In this document: in pieces, positions 1 through 7,272 of the stretch
How positions within the stretch are numbered: the first letter of the stretch is position 1
Layout of the letters: each line of letters opens with the position of its first letter
Origin: CAZFLM01 sp964519955
GTDB taxonomy: Bacteria; Armatimonadota; Chthonomonadetes; Chthonomonadales; CAJBBX01
Reading direction: 5' to 3'
Assembly (NCBI GenBank): GCA_964519955.1
Contig: CAZFLM010000104.1
Coordinates: forward strand, 1 to 18,902
Length of the DNA stretch: 18,902 nt
The notes under the pieces: model-generated
Databases searched by the model: none
Told to the model about the DNA's origin: nothing
Seen by the model: only the letters and a program-made list of their open reading frames with translations
Position numbers and translations under genes: made by a program

Positions 1-215
1 CGCACCGGGGGCACGAGCAGGAACAGGAAGAACGTGGTCAGGCCGGAGATGAGCACGCCGGTGAGGCTGGTGATGAGGATTGCCGTGTGCTTGGGCCGCA
101 GCCCGAACACCGAAACGCGCCGCTTGCCGAACCGGCGGCCAATGACGTCGCCGTTGTAGGCGATGATCCCGCCCATGAGGACGGTCATGATCAGCGCAAG
201 GGCCGTCAGCGGCAT
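1..215 (-). CDS. DUF3084 domain membrane protein (N-terminal part, cut by window edge)
   Basis: Reading leftward from the ATG at 213-215, the first 71 codons are visible and the gene runs off the left edge. The segment has a hydrophobic start (about residues 3-20), then GDVIGRRFGKRRVSVFG and LRPKHTAILIT, then a second hydrophobic helix (about 46-69). This order of helix, G-D-x-x-G-R-x-x-G-K-R-R, F-G-L-R-P-x-x-T-A and helix matches the N-terminus of DUF3084 proteins, which I know mainly from Cyanobacteria and related lineages and whose function is unknown. The family usually continues into a long coiled-coil region, which cannot be seen here. A GAGGGGG stretch about 9 nt upstream could be the ribosome binding site. 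The gene follows the LPS permease gene after 117 bp, so it may be the last gene of the envelope operon. A role in the envelope is inferred from position only. Confidence 0.75.
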   Translation of the reverse strand, partial: MPLTALALIMTVLMGGIIAYNGDVIGRRFGKRRVSVFGLRPKHTAILITSLTGVLISGLTTFFLFLLVPPV

Positions 216-332
216 TCGGGATCACCCCCTCACCGGAGGCCGGGCATGCCGGCGTGTGCCGGTCAAGCCCGGTCTGCGTAGTTTGTGCAACCTGCGCCTG
301 AGAAACTTATGCCTACTGCCGCGCGGCCCGCA

Positions 333-1466
333 TCACTGCCGCGTGCGGCGCACCAGCAGCCATGCGGCCACCAGCCCGATGAGGCACGGCGCGAACGCCG
401 CAAGCGGCGGCGGGATGTGGCCTTCGCTACCTACTACGTAAAGCCAGCGGTAAAGGACCCAGTAGACGAAGATGATCGAGACCGCGATCCCGAACCCCAT
501 CGCCTTGCCGCTGCGACTGGGCCGGATGCCGAGGGGCGCGCCCAGGATGCCGAAGATGAGGCAGGCCAGCGGGAATGTCAGCTTGCCCCACAGATCCACC
601 TCGATTGCCGCCGTATTCACGTCGCCGTTGGCGCGCAGCCGCTTGATCCGGTCGCGGAGCTGCACGAAGGTATAGAGCCGCGCGTCCTGCTGCTCGTTCT
701 CCAGGATGCTCTGCGGGTCGAGACCCAGCCCCATCCGGTGCGCGGGCAGCGTCTTGGTCGTGGCGGAGTCCAGGAAGCTGTCCATCACGTACTTGCCCGT
801 CTTGTCCGGCGTCAGCGACCGCGTGTAGACGTTGTGGAACTCCCAGTCGTCGCTCTTCGGGTCCTTGGCGACGGCCCATTCGGCGAACAAGCACGCGGCG
901 GGCGTTCCCGTGCGGTCGTCCGCCATCTTCAGCACGGTCACGTTCAGGAACCGCTTGCGGATCGGGTCGTATCCGCCGACGACCACCGTGCGGTCGATGC
1001 TGTGGTCCTCGCGGGTCTTGGTGAAGTAGATCTGCCGCGTCGCGTCGATCTGCTGGACCGCGGTCTCCATCAACTCGGTGTACGCGCGCCGCGTGGGTGG
1101 CACCACCACCTCGTTCCACGCGAACGTCAGGATGCTGATGACCAGACCCATCCACGCGACGGGTCGCACCGCCCGGCCGAACCCGATGCCGCCGGCGAAG
1201 ATGGCCACGTGCTCGCTGTCGCCGGAGAGCCTGCCGAATGCCAGCAGCGCCGCCAGCAGCATGCTCATCGGCAGGCACATCGTCACCAACTCGGGGATGC
1301 TCAGCAGCGTGATCTTCACGACCACGCCCAGCGGGATGCCCTTCGCGATGAGGTCCGTCATCTTGAAGAGGTAGGCTGTGCCGAACAGTACCCCGAGGAA
1401 CATCACCACGCTGTTGATGAACGGTCCCAGCAACTCGCCGTAGATCAGGCGGTCGATCCTGCGCAT
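333..1466 (-). CDS. LptF/LptG-family LPS export permease
   Basis: This 377-residue protein has the LptF/LptG (YjgP/YjgQ) layout. Three membrane helices lie at about residues 15-34, 53-77 and 100-118, a periplasmic domain of about 170 residues follows, and three helices lie at about 290-310, 318-338 and 350-372. The family motif near the second helix is visible (AFGRLSGDSEHVA), as is PLGIRPSRSGKAMGFG near helix 4-5. In known systems LptF and LptG form a heterodimer in the inner membrane. With two LptB ATPases it extracts LPS and passes it to LptC and LptA. The gene starts 3 nt after lptB, with GGGAG placed 7 nt before the ATG. Only one permease gene is visible, so the partner is either elsewhere or the protein pairs with itself. 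I cannot decide between LptF and LptG from sequence alone. Confidence 0.92.
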   Translation of the reverse strand: MRRIDRLIYGELLGPFINSVVMFLGVLFGTAYLFKMTDLIAKGIPLGVVVKITLLSIPELVTMCLPMSMLLAALLAFGRLSGDSEHVAIFAGGIGFGRAVRPVAWMGLVISILTFAWNEVVVPPTRRAYTELMETAVQQIDATRQIYFTKTREDHSIDRTVVVGGYDPIRKRFLNVTVLKMADDRTGTPAACLFAEWAVAKDPKSDDWEFHNVYTRSLTPDKTGKYVMDSFLDSATTKTLPAHRMGLGLDPQSILENEQQDARLYTFVQLRDRIKRLRANGDVNTAAIEVDLWGKLTFPLACLIFGILGAPLGIRPSRSGKAMGFGIAVSIIFVYWVLYRWLYVVGSEGHIPPPLAAFAPCLIGLVAAWLLVRRTRQ

Positions 1467-1469
1467 CGC

Positions 1470-2189
1470 TTAGCTCCCGAAGCCCTCGCCGAAGTAGTAC
1501 TTGCGGGCGATGGGGTCGTCGGGAAGCTCCGACGAGTTGCCGGCCGCCTTGATGTGTCCGTCCGCGATGATGTACGCGCGCTCCGTGATGCGCAGCGTCG
1601 CCTGTACGTTGTGGTCCGTGATCAGGATGCCGATGTTCCGGTCCTTGAGCTGACCCACGATCGACTGGATGTCCTGAATCGCGATGGGGTCGACGCCGGT
1701 GAAGGGCTCGTCCAGCAGGATGAACGCCGGATCGGTGGCCAGAGCGCGCGCAATCTCAACGCGGCGCCGCTCGCCTCCAGAGAGGGTGCGGGCCTTCGCG
1801 TCGCGCAGGTGCGCTATGTGCAACTCTTCCATCAGATCCTTGGCTTTCTTCTCCTGGTCGGCTCGCTTCAGTGACGTGTGCTCCAGGACCAGCCGCAGGT
1901 TGTCTACGACCGACAACTCGCGGAACACCGACGGCTCCTGCGGTAGGTAGCCGACACCCGCGCGGGCGCGCCGAAACATGGGCATCGACGTGATGTCTTT
2001 GCCGTCCAACAGCACTCGCCCGCTGTTCGGCTTCACGAGGCCGACGATCATGTAGAACGTCGTCGTCTTCCCGGCGCCGTTCGGGCCGAGCAGGCCGACG
2101 ATCTCGCCCTGGCGCATGTCCAGGCTGACGCCGTCGACCACCTTGCGCCCGCGGTATGACTTCTCCAGATGCTCGGCTGATATCTCCAA
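1470..2189 (-). CDS. lptB: LPS export ABC transporter ATP-binding protein LptB
   Basis: With a TTG start at 2187-2189 the protein is 239 residues, close to the roughly 240 usual for LptB. It has Walker A GPNGAGKTT at residues 35-43, Q-loop Gln84, signature LSGGE at 136-140, Walker B ending in Asp160-Glu161 (LLDEPFTGVD), and switch His193. PIAIQDI and ITDHNV are typical of LptB. It should power LPS extraction by the LptF/G permease encoded next. The frame stays open upstream to about 2348, but that part is Arg/Pro-rich and lies inside palindromic repeats, so I reject it. AAGGA at 2197-2201 sits 7 nt before the TTG and supports this start. The gene is separated from lptA by 211 bp of repeats, unusual inside this otherwise tight gene row, so LptB output could be set separately. 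Confidence 0.95.
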   Translation of the reverse strand: MEISAEHLEKSYRGRKVVDGVSLDMRQGEIVGLLGPNGAGKTTTFYMIVGLVKPNSGRVLLDGKDITSMPMFRRARAGVGYLPQEPSVFRELSVVDNLRLVLEHTSLKRADQEKKAKDLMEELHIAHLRDAKARTLSGGERRRVEIARALATDPAFILLDEPFTGVDPIAIQDIQSIVGQLKDRNIGILITDHNVQATLRITERAYIIADGHIKAAGNSSELPDDPIARKYYFGEGFGS

Positions 2190-2196
2190 GCGACTA

Positions 2197-2201
2197 TCCT
2201 T
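2197..2201 (-). promoter_or_regulatory. Ribosome binding site deciding the lptB TTG start
   Basis: On the minus strand AAGGA lies 7 nt upstream of the TTG at 2187-2189. No ATG or GTG with comparable spacing precedes the conserved LptB N-terminus, so this site fixes the start and gives the expected length. Confidence 0.6.
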
Positions 2202-2259
2202 CGCTCGTAACGTGTGTGGCCGTGGTTCGCCCCAACCCCTAACGTCCTTCGTTCTGCCA

Positions 2260-2379
2260 GTCCGCGAAGGCGGACTTTGTGCCTTTGGTAGGCGCGACTT
2301 CAGTCGCCGGCACCCCGGAGCGCGGGCGTCGCCGCCCGCCGGGCACAACCCATCGGTGGGGCGGGCGTCCCTGCCCGCC
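2260..2379. repeat. Cluster of four short palindromes between lptA and lptB
   Basis: Four perfect inverted repeats follow one another in the 211-bp gap. They are GTCCGC-GAAG-GCGGAC at 2260-2275, GCGACT-TC-AGTCGC at 2294-2307, GCGGGCG-TCGC-CGCCCGC at 2322-2339, and GGCGGGC-GTCCCT-GCCCGCC at 2360-2379. The last is identical to the palindrome at 9493-9512, and its loop and right arm recur at 18826-18902, so it belongs to a dispersed family. The arrangement resembles REP/BIME clusters of other bacteria. It may stabilise the lptA end of the mRNA or reduce read-through into lptB. That role is inference. Confidence 0.8.
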
Positions 2380-2400
2380 AGGCGCTGCCCGCCAGGGTGC

Positions 2401-3150
2401 CTACTTCTTCTTGGGCGCCGGCGCCGGTTCCTGATCCTTCAGCCGGATGTTCACCTTGCCCTGCCGCGACTCGTTCTCGATGTCGATCAGGTACGAGGCC
2501 TCGCTCATGTCGACCTTCACCACATCGCCGGAGAACTTCGAGCCCTCCGGCGGCGTGTCGGCCGTCACCACCGTGGCGCTCACGTTGCCCTTCAGCACCA
2601 CGATCCGCTTCTCCTGATCGTACGTGGCCCGGTCCGCCACGCCCTCGACCGACTCGCGGCTCTTGCCGTCGGCGGACGGCTGGTCGGCCGCGAAGCGCAC
2701 CGGCCCGGTGAACTCCATGAAGCCCTTGAGCTTGTAGTAGACCACCTTCGTGCCACTGGTGCGCACGTTGGTGACACCCTTGCCATCCGTCGTGGGCCGG
2801 GAGCCGGAGAAGCGAACGTTGCCCTCGGCCTCGATGCGCTCCACCGTGGTCTTCGTCTTGGGCGCCATGAACGCGCGCAGCTCGGACGCGACAAGCTGCC
2901 CCTTGGCCTTCGCCTTGGGATCGTTCGCGTCGACGGTCGTGTTCTCACCGGTCACCGTGGCCGACACGCCGAGGCGCACGCTGGCTCGGGCGTAGTTGGA
3001 CAGCTCGATGTCGCCGAAACGGATCGGCGCCTGGACCTTGTCCTTCTCCTGCGCGTCCTGCCCGATGGCCGCCAGGGGAACGAGCGTGCCAATCGCGGCC
3101 GCCAGGGCCATCCACGTCGTCGCGGCTCGGAGCGTCTGTCGGCTCATCAT
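2401..3150 (-). CDS. lptA: LptA/OstA-like periplasmic LPS transport protein
   Basis: From the ATG at 3148-3150 the product is 249 residues. AGAAGGA lies 8 nt before the first of two adjacent ATGs. The N-terminus (about residues 1-31) is a signal peptide: a basic start, a hydrophobic core of Ala/Leu, and a likely cut near AIG-QDA. The rest is a beta-rich OstA-like domain with repeated short strands such as VERIEAEGNVRF, GVADRATYDQEKRIVVLKG and KFSGDVVKVDM. This pattern is typical of LptA, which bridges the periplasm as a beta-jellyroll filament carrying LPS outward. The protein ends in a Pro/Lys tail (PAPAPKKK). It begins 14 nt after lptC and is followed by the repeat cluster before lptB. An upstream open extension to 3327 overlaps lptC, has no good start, and is rejected. 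The symbol rests on fold pattern and context, so the family is surer than strict orthology. Confidence 0.82.
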   Translation of the reverse strand: MMSRQTLRAATTWMALAAAIGTLVPLAAIGQDAQEKDKVQAPIRFGDIELSNYARASVRLGVSATVTGENTTVDANDPKAKAKGQLVASELRAFMAPKTKTTVERIEAEGNVRFSGSRPTTDGKGVTNVRTSGTKVVYYKLKGFMEFTGPVRFAADQPSADGKSRESVEGVADRATYDQEKRIVVLKGNVSATVVTADTPPEGSKFSGDVVKVDMSEASYLIDIENESRQGKVNIRLKDQEPAPAPKKK

Positions 3151-3164
3151 ACGGTTCGTCCTTC

Positions 3165-3764
3165 TCAAGGTATCGTCAGGTTCTGCAGGCCGGTATCGAT
3201 GGTCACGTGGTCGAACGGCCCGCCCGAGATGCTCGGCGTCTGCGCCTGGCGAGGCGTGTAGTCTATCTGCACCGCGCCCTCGGCCACCACGGTGTGGTTC
3301 TGCGCGTGCCAGTTCATCGTGTTGCAACGGATCACGGCGCCTGGCGGGTCCAGGCTGTGCATCGTGACGCCGCCGCTCGCCTGCAGCGCCTCGGTGTCCC
3401 TGTCGGCGATCACCTTGGGCGCCGTGAACTTGGCCTTCGCTGCGCCGTCACGGTAGATCGTGCCGTCGACATCGTATAGGGTACCGGAGTTGGTCTGCGA
3501 GTCGAGGGCGCCCTGCGCGGAATGGACCTCCATCACCTTGCGCACGTGGCCCCCGGTTGTCTTCTCCATCCACCGTCCCGTAAAGCCCCGCGCCGTGACG
3601 ATGGTCGGCTTCTCCTCTTTTGGCTTCTTGTCGAGCCCGTTGCGCTTGCCGCCGCACCCGGCGAGTGCCGCCCCCAGCGCCAGGCAGAGCGCCGCCAGTC
3701 CCAGAGCGCGCGTTCGGGCGCCCGGCCGCCGCCGGTGTGCCGTGCTGCCGCGAGTGCCTAACAT
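3165..3764 (-). CDS. lptC: LptC-like LPS transport lipoprotein
   Basis: The 199-residue product starts at the ATG 3762-3764, which lies inside the last codons of rlmN (7-nt overlap). Its N-terminus is a lipoprotein signal: an Arg-rich start, a hydrophobic stretch at about residues 20-36, and lipobox L-A-G-C with Cys37. A short Lys/Glu linker leads to an LptC/OstA-like beta domain (TGRWMEKTTGGHVRKVM, GTLYDVDGTIYRDG, ALQASGGVTM, VVAEGAVQIDY). In enterobacteria LptC is held in the inner membrane by an uncleaved helix and receives LPS from LptB2FG. Here a lipid anchor seems to replace the helix. The gene sits directly before lptA, as in many lpt clusters. Alternative readings are a second LptA-like protein or a general OstA-family lipoprotein. 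The domain call is fairly safe and the name depends on context. Confidence 0.82.
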   Translation of the reverse strand: MLGTRGSTAHRRRPGARTRALGLAALCLALGAALAGCGGKRNGLDKKPKEEKPTIVTARGFTGRWMEKTTGGHVRKVMEVHSAQGALDSQTNSGTLYDVDGTIYRDGAAKAKFTAPKVIADRDTEALQASGGVTMHSLDPPGAVIRCNTMNWHAQNHTVVAEGAVQIDYTPRQAQTPSISGGPFDHVTIDTGLQNLTIP

Positions 3765-4846
3765 GGCTCGACCCCGGCAGCCGGCCCCGCGGCGATTGAG
3801 CGCTTGAGCTGCCCGCACGCAGCATCGATGTCGTTGCCGCGAGCCATGCGCTGCGTCGTGGGGCGGCCCGCAGCCTCCAGCACTTCCCGGAACGCCGCGA
3901 TGCGGCCGGTCTCGGGCCGCGCGAGCCCGGTGGCCGCGCTGACCGCGTTGAACGGGATCAGGTTCACGTTGCCGGGCAAGTCGCCCAGCACGCGGGCGAG
4001 CTGCCTGGCCTGCTCGGGGCTGTCGTTCACGTTGCGCAACAGGATGTACTCGAATGTGAGATTGCGCCGCGTCTGGTCGAAGTGCTCGGCGCACGCGCCG
4101 AGGATCTCCGCCAGGGGCCACTTGCGGGCCGTGGGCACGAGCCGGCCGCGCAACTCGTCGTCCGGCGCGTGCAGCGAAAGGGCCAGCGTCACGGTCGGCG
4201 CATCGACAGCCAGCCGCCGGATGCCGTCGGGCACGCCCACCGTCGAGACCGTCAGGTGCCGGCCGGACATGCCCACCTCGTCCATCAGCAGGTTCAGAGC
4301 CCGCACCACGTTGTCAACGTTGAACAGCGGCTCGCCCATACCCATGAAGACTGCGTGCGAGATGCGACGGTTCGGGTGTTCCGCAGCCAGCGTCAGCACC
4401 TGGTCCACGATCTCGCCCGCCGCCAGGTTGCGGGCCAGCCCTCCCCGAGCCGTGGCGCAGAACACGCAGCCGGCCGGGCAGCCCACCTGCGACGACACGC
4501 AGACGGACACCCGGTCGGGGTAGGGGAGATACACCGTTTCGATCGTCTCGCCGTCAGCCAGGCGCAGCAGGTACTTCACCGTGCCGTCCGACGCGGACGA
4601 CCGATGCGCCACGTCGGAGCGCCCGACGCTGTACGCCGCCTGAAGCCCCGCTCGCAGCGCCTTCGGCAGGTCGGTCATCTCGTCGATCGCCCGAGCGCAG
4701 CGCTTGTAGATCCACTGCGATAGCTGCCGGCCGCGATAGGACGGGGCTCCCAGTCGCACGACGATCTGTTCAAGTTCGGGCGTCGAAAGTCCAACTAACG
4801 ACAGCGGCGCGCCGCCCGGGCACTGAGTTGCGGTGTCGGGTGTCAA
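3758..4846 (-). CDS. rlmN: 23S rRNA (adenine(2503)-C(2))-methyltransferase RlmN
   Basis: The 362-residue radical SAM enzyme methylates C2 of A2503 in 23S rRNA (and A37 of some tRNAs in E. coli). The iron-sulfur motif CxxxCxxC is at Cys123, Cys127 and Cys130. The two catalytic cysteines are also present: Cys116 in VCVSSQVGC, and Cys344 in RGNDIDAACGQL, matching E. coli Cys118 and Cys355. SAM-binding FMGMGEP is at residues 167-173. The start is a TTG at 4844-4846 that overlaps the stop of the upstream ABC gene as TTGA. No clear Shine-Dalgarno site is visible, so translation is probably coupled to that gene. The stop overlaps lptC. The enzyme is therefore embedded in the envelope operon with overlaps on both sides, although its substrate is ribosomal RNA. 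Confidence 0.96.
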   Translation of the reverse strand: MTPDTATQCPGGAPLSLVGLSTPELEQIVVRLGAPSYRGRQLSQWIYKRCARAIDEMTDLPKALRAGLQAAYSVGRSDVAHRSSASDGTVKYLLRLADGETIETVYLPYPDRVSVCVSSQVGCPAGCVFCATARGGLARNLAAGEIVDQVLTLAAEHPNRRISHAVFMGMGEPLFNVDNVVRALNLLMDEVGMSGRHLTVSTVGVPDGIRRLAVDAPTVTLALSLHAPDDELRGRLVPTARKWPLAEILGACAEHFDQTRRNLTFEYILLRNVNDSPEQARQLARVLGDLPGNVNLIPFNAVSAATGLARPETGRIAAFREVLEAAGRPTTQRMARGNDIDAACGQLKRSIAAGPAAGVEPC

Positions 4847-6597
4847 TTGAGGAGAGCCATCAGCGCCTCTTCCTGGGCGCTCTTAAACTGCTCGTTGTAG
4901 AGGTTCTGATACACGCCCGGGCGCTCCACGAGTTCCGCGTGTTTGCCGACATCCACGATCCGACCCTGGTCCATCACCACGATGCGGTCCGCGTCCATGA
5001 TCGTCGACAGCCGGTGCGCGATGACGAAGTTCGTCCGACCCCGCATGATACGCTCCAGCGCCTGCTGCACGTTCGCTTCGGTCTTGGAATCGAGCGCGGA
5101 CGTGGCGTCGTCCAGGATGAGGATGCGCGGGTCCGTCAGCGTCGCGCGGGCGATGGCCATGCGCTGCTTCTGCCCGACCGACAGCTTGATGCCTTCCTCG
5201 CCGATCTTCGTGTCGTAGCCGTCCTGCAGGTCCATGATCACGTCGTGCATGTCCGCGTTCTTCGCCGCCTGCACGATCTGCGCCTCGGTGGCGTTGCCCG
5301 TGCCATAGGCGATGTTCTCGCGGATCGACACCGAGAAGAGCAGCGACTCCTGGCTGACGTAGCCGATCTGCCGGCGCACCGTGTCGAGGCGGATCTGGCG
5401 CACGTCGATGCCGTCGATCGTCACGTCGCCCTCGGTCACGTCGTAGAACCGCGCGATCAGGTTCACCAGCGTTGTCTTGCCCGCGCCGGACGGCCCCACG
5501 ATCGCGATGACCTCGCCGGGCTCCACCTTCAGGTCGATGTCGCGCAGCACCGGGTTCTCAGCATCGTACCCGAACGTCACATCATGGAACTCGACCGCGC
5601 CCGCGATCTCCCGCAAGGCCACGGCGTTCGGCGCATCCTCGATCTCCGGCCGCGTGTCCAGCACCTCGAACACCCGGTCGATGGCGGCCCCGGCCCACTG
5701 CGCCTGGATGTTGAAGTCGACGAGGCGCACCGACGGGTCGTACATGTAGCCGATGTACGACGTGAACGCGATCAGCTCGCCCGGCTGCAGGCTGCGTCCC
5801 ATCACCAGCTTCGCGCCGACCCAGTAGATGAGGCCGGTGCCGATCGCCCGAATCACGGAGGCCACCATGCCCAGGCTGCGGTTCACCTTGGCCTGCTGCA
5901 TGCCCAGGTCGAAGTTCTCCTGCACCGTCTGCATGAACCGGTCGGTTTCGTAGTCCTCGCGGACGAACGCCTTGACCACGGTGATGCCGCTGATCTTCTC
6001 CTGCAGCGCTCCCAGCAGCGCGTCCCACTTCTCCCGCAGCAGCTCGCTCAGTCGCCGGATCTTCTTCAAGAACAGCTTGTAGCTCACCACGTAGAAGGGC
6101 ACCACCGCGACGGCGATGCAGGCGAGCCGCCAGTCCATCAGGAAGATGACCGGCACGACCACGAGAAGTGTAAGTATGTCCGTGATAAGTGTTACAAAAC
6201 CGCCCGTCACCATGTACTGGATGACGTTGATGTCGTCCACGACGCGAGCCATGATCTTCCCGGTCTGCCGCTTGTCGTAGTAGCTCAGCGACAGCCGGTT
6301 CAGGTGCTTGTAGCTCTGGAACCGCAGGTCGAACACCACCCGCTGCCCCAACCAGCCGATCAGATAGTTCAGCGTGAACGACACCACCCCACGCACGATG
6401 TAGATCAGGACCACCAGCCAGAAGATGACGGTGAGCGCCCGGTAGCTCTTGTGCGGCAGGGCGACGTCCAGGATGTACTGCGTGACGCGCGGCATCGGCA
6501 GCGCCGTCAGGGTGACGAGCAGCATCAGCCCCACCGCGAACCCAACGCGGAGGCGGTACGGCTTCAGATACCCCAGTAGTCGCCGGAAGTTGCTCAT
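4843..6597 (-). CDS. ABC exporter half-transporter, MsbA-like, with degenerate ATPase site
   Basis: This 584-residue protein fuses a six-helix transmembrane domain (about residues 15-300) to a nucleotide-binding domain. It resembles type IV exporters such as MsbA and multidrug transporters. Walker A GPSGAGKTT is at 368-376, Q-loop Gln416, D-loop SALD, and switch His528. Two key motifs depart from consensus. The signature is LSVGQ at 472-476, and the residue after the Walker B Asp496 is Asp497 instead of the catalytic Glu (ILILDDATSALD). An Asp there is typical of the degenerate subunit of heterodimeric exporters. A likely partner with normal motifs is encoded at 7273-9033. The start is the ATG at 6595-6597, 10 nt after the PIN gene. 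Co-location with lpt genes suggests that it flips lipid A or another envelope lipid. The substrate is inference. Confidence 0.9.
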   Translation of the reverse strand: MSNFRRLLGYLKPYRLRVGFAVGLMLLVTLTALPMPRVTQYILDVALPHKSYRALTVIFWLVVLIYIVRGVVSFTLNYLIGWLGQRVVFDLRFQSYKHLNRLSLSYYDKRQTGKIMARVVDDINVIQYMVTGGFVTLITDILTLLVVVPVIFLMDWRLACIAVAVVPFYVVSYKLFLKKIRRLSELLREKWDALLGALQEKISGITVVKAFVREDYETDRFMQTVQENFDLGMQQAKVNRSLGMVASVIRAIGTGLIYWVGAKLVMGRSLQPGELIAFTSYIGYMYDPSVRLVDFNIQAQWAGAAIDRVFEVLDTRPEIEDAPNAVALREIAGAVEFHDVTFGYDAENPVLRDIDLKVEPGEVIAIVGPSGAGKTTLVNLIARFYDVTEGDVTIDGIDVRQIRLDTVRRQIGYVSQESLLFSVSIRENIAYGTGNATEAQIVQAAKNADMHDVIMDLQDGYDTKIGEEGIKLSVGQKQRMAIARATLTDPRILILDDATSALDSKTEANVQQALERIMRGRTNFVIAHRLSTIMDADRIVVMDQGRIVDVGKHAELVERPGVYQNLYNEQFKSAQEEALMALLN

Positions 6598-6607
6598 CTC
6601 GTCTCGC

Positions 6608-7045
6608 TCACGGCTTCACGGTGAGGCCGTGCATGGTGGCCACGGTCGCCAGGACGACATCGGTAGACAGCAGGGCGTCGAGCGGCGCCGTCGCGTGTGC
6701 CTCCAGAGCGCAGGCGAGTTGCAGCGCGTCCAGAGAGCGAAGGCCGTTGGTCACGCCATGCGCGTCCAGGAGTGCGGACGCTGTCCCGATCACTCGGGAA
6801 CTGGGCTCAACCACGACGTAGCTGGGCAGGTCCGACTCGAAAGCGGCGACGATGGCGGCAGCATCGGCCCTCGTGACGCGGCCATCTCGCACCAGCCTGT
6901 AGGCGGCCGAGCGTACCTCCAGCGGCGTGGTATGGGCTATCACAATGGTGTCCTGCTGGCTCACGCACGCGAGGACCGCCGCGCTGTTCGGCTCCGCGCG
7001 GTAGAGCTTGAACAGGGCGGACGTGTCCACGTAGAAGCGCGCCAT
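6608..7045 (-). CDS. PIN-domain ribonuclease, VapC-like toxin candidate
   Basis: The product has 145 residues, the normal size for VapC toxins. The four acidic PIN positions are visible: Asp7 in FYVDTSAL, Glu43 in PLEVRSA, Asp106 in RSLDALQLA, and Asp129 in LLSTDVVL. Together they would bind the metal ion for RNA cleavage. All are intact, so the enzyme looks potentially active. Known VapC proteins cut tRNA or rRNA, but the target here cannot be read from sequence. The gene starts 3 nt after the stop of the small 67-residue gene, the spacing usual for antitoxin-toxin pairs. It ends 10 nt before the next ABC exporter half. Either it is a resident toxin-antitoxin module inserted between two transporter genes, or a nuclease that has become part of the operon. 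Confidence 0.87.
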   Translation of the reverse strand: MARFYVDTSALFKLYRAEPNSAAVLACVSQQDTIVIAHTTPLEVRSAAYRLVRDGRVTRADAAAIVAAFESDLPSYVVVEPSSRVIGTASALLDAHGVTNGLRSLDALQLACALEAHATAPLDALLSTDVVLATVATMHGLTVKP

Positions 7046-7048
7046 CGC

Positions 7049-7252
7049 CTATTCCATCCTTCGCTGGCGAACGACCTCAGCTCCGGCGTCGACAACCGAC
7101 GCTTCCAGTAGATCGGCCGGGCCGATCCAGTGGAACCGCCGCTCGGTGGAGTCCGGCGCGAACGACACCGTCACGTCCGCCTCGTGGTCCACGGGCGCCG
7201 GCTCCGTGAGGATCACGACCTTGCCGTCGAAGCGCCCCTTGACCGTGATCAT
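7049..7252 (-). CDS. Small antitoxin-like protein paired with the PIN gene
   Basis: This 67-residue protein begins MITVKGRFDGKVVILTEP, continues with a predicted beta strand (ADVTVSF), and has a C-terminal part rich in charged residues. The N-terminal pattern of a short strand, a D-G-K turn, V-V-I-L and E-P resembles the DUF104/AF2212-like antitoxins that accompany some PIN toxins. I am not certain of the family. Size, order before the PIN gene, and the 3-nt gap fit a VapB-type antitoxin whose C-terminal tail would block the toxin and whose N-terminus might bind DNA. A strong AGGAGG site (7260-7265) lies 7 nt before the ATG at 7250-7252, the best ribosome binding site in this gene row. That could favour high antitoxin output. 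The gene follows the first ABC exporter half after 20 nt. Confidence 0.65.
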   Translation of the reverse strand: MITVKGRFDGKVVILTEPAPVDHEADVTVSFAPDSTERRFHWIGPADLLEASVVDAGAEVVRQRRME

Positions 7253-7272
7253 GCCCCTGCCTCCTGCTGCCC

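Noticed and set aside
2260..2275. Rho-independent terminator after lptA
   Set aside because: The stem is short and, in the direction of transcription, no T-run follows. It fits the palindrome cluster better.
2190..2348. Upstream extension of lptB by 53 codons
   Set aside because: It runs through palindromic repeats, is Arg/Pro-rich and unlike LptB. The TTG at 2189 has a well-placed ribosome binding site.
3765..4121. Upstream extension of lptC
   Set aside because: It lies wholly inside rlmN in another frame and precedes a clear lipoprotein signal peptide beginning at the ATG 3762-3764.
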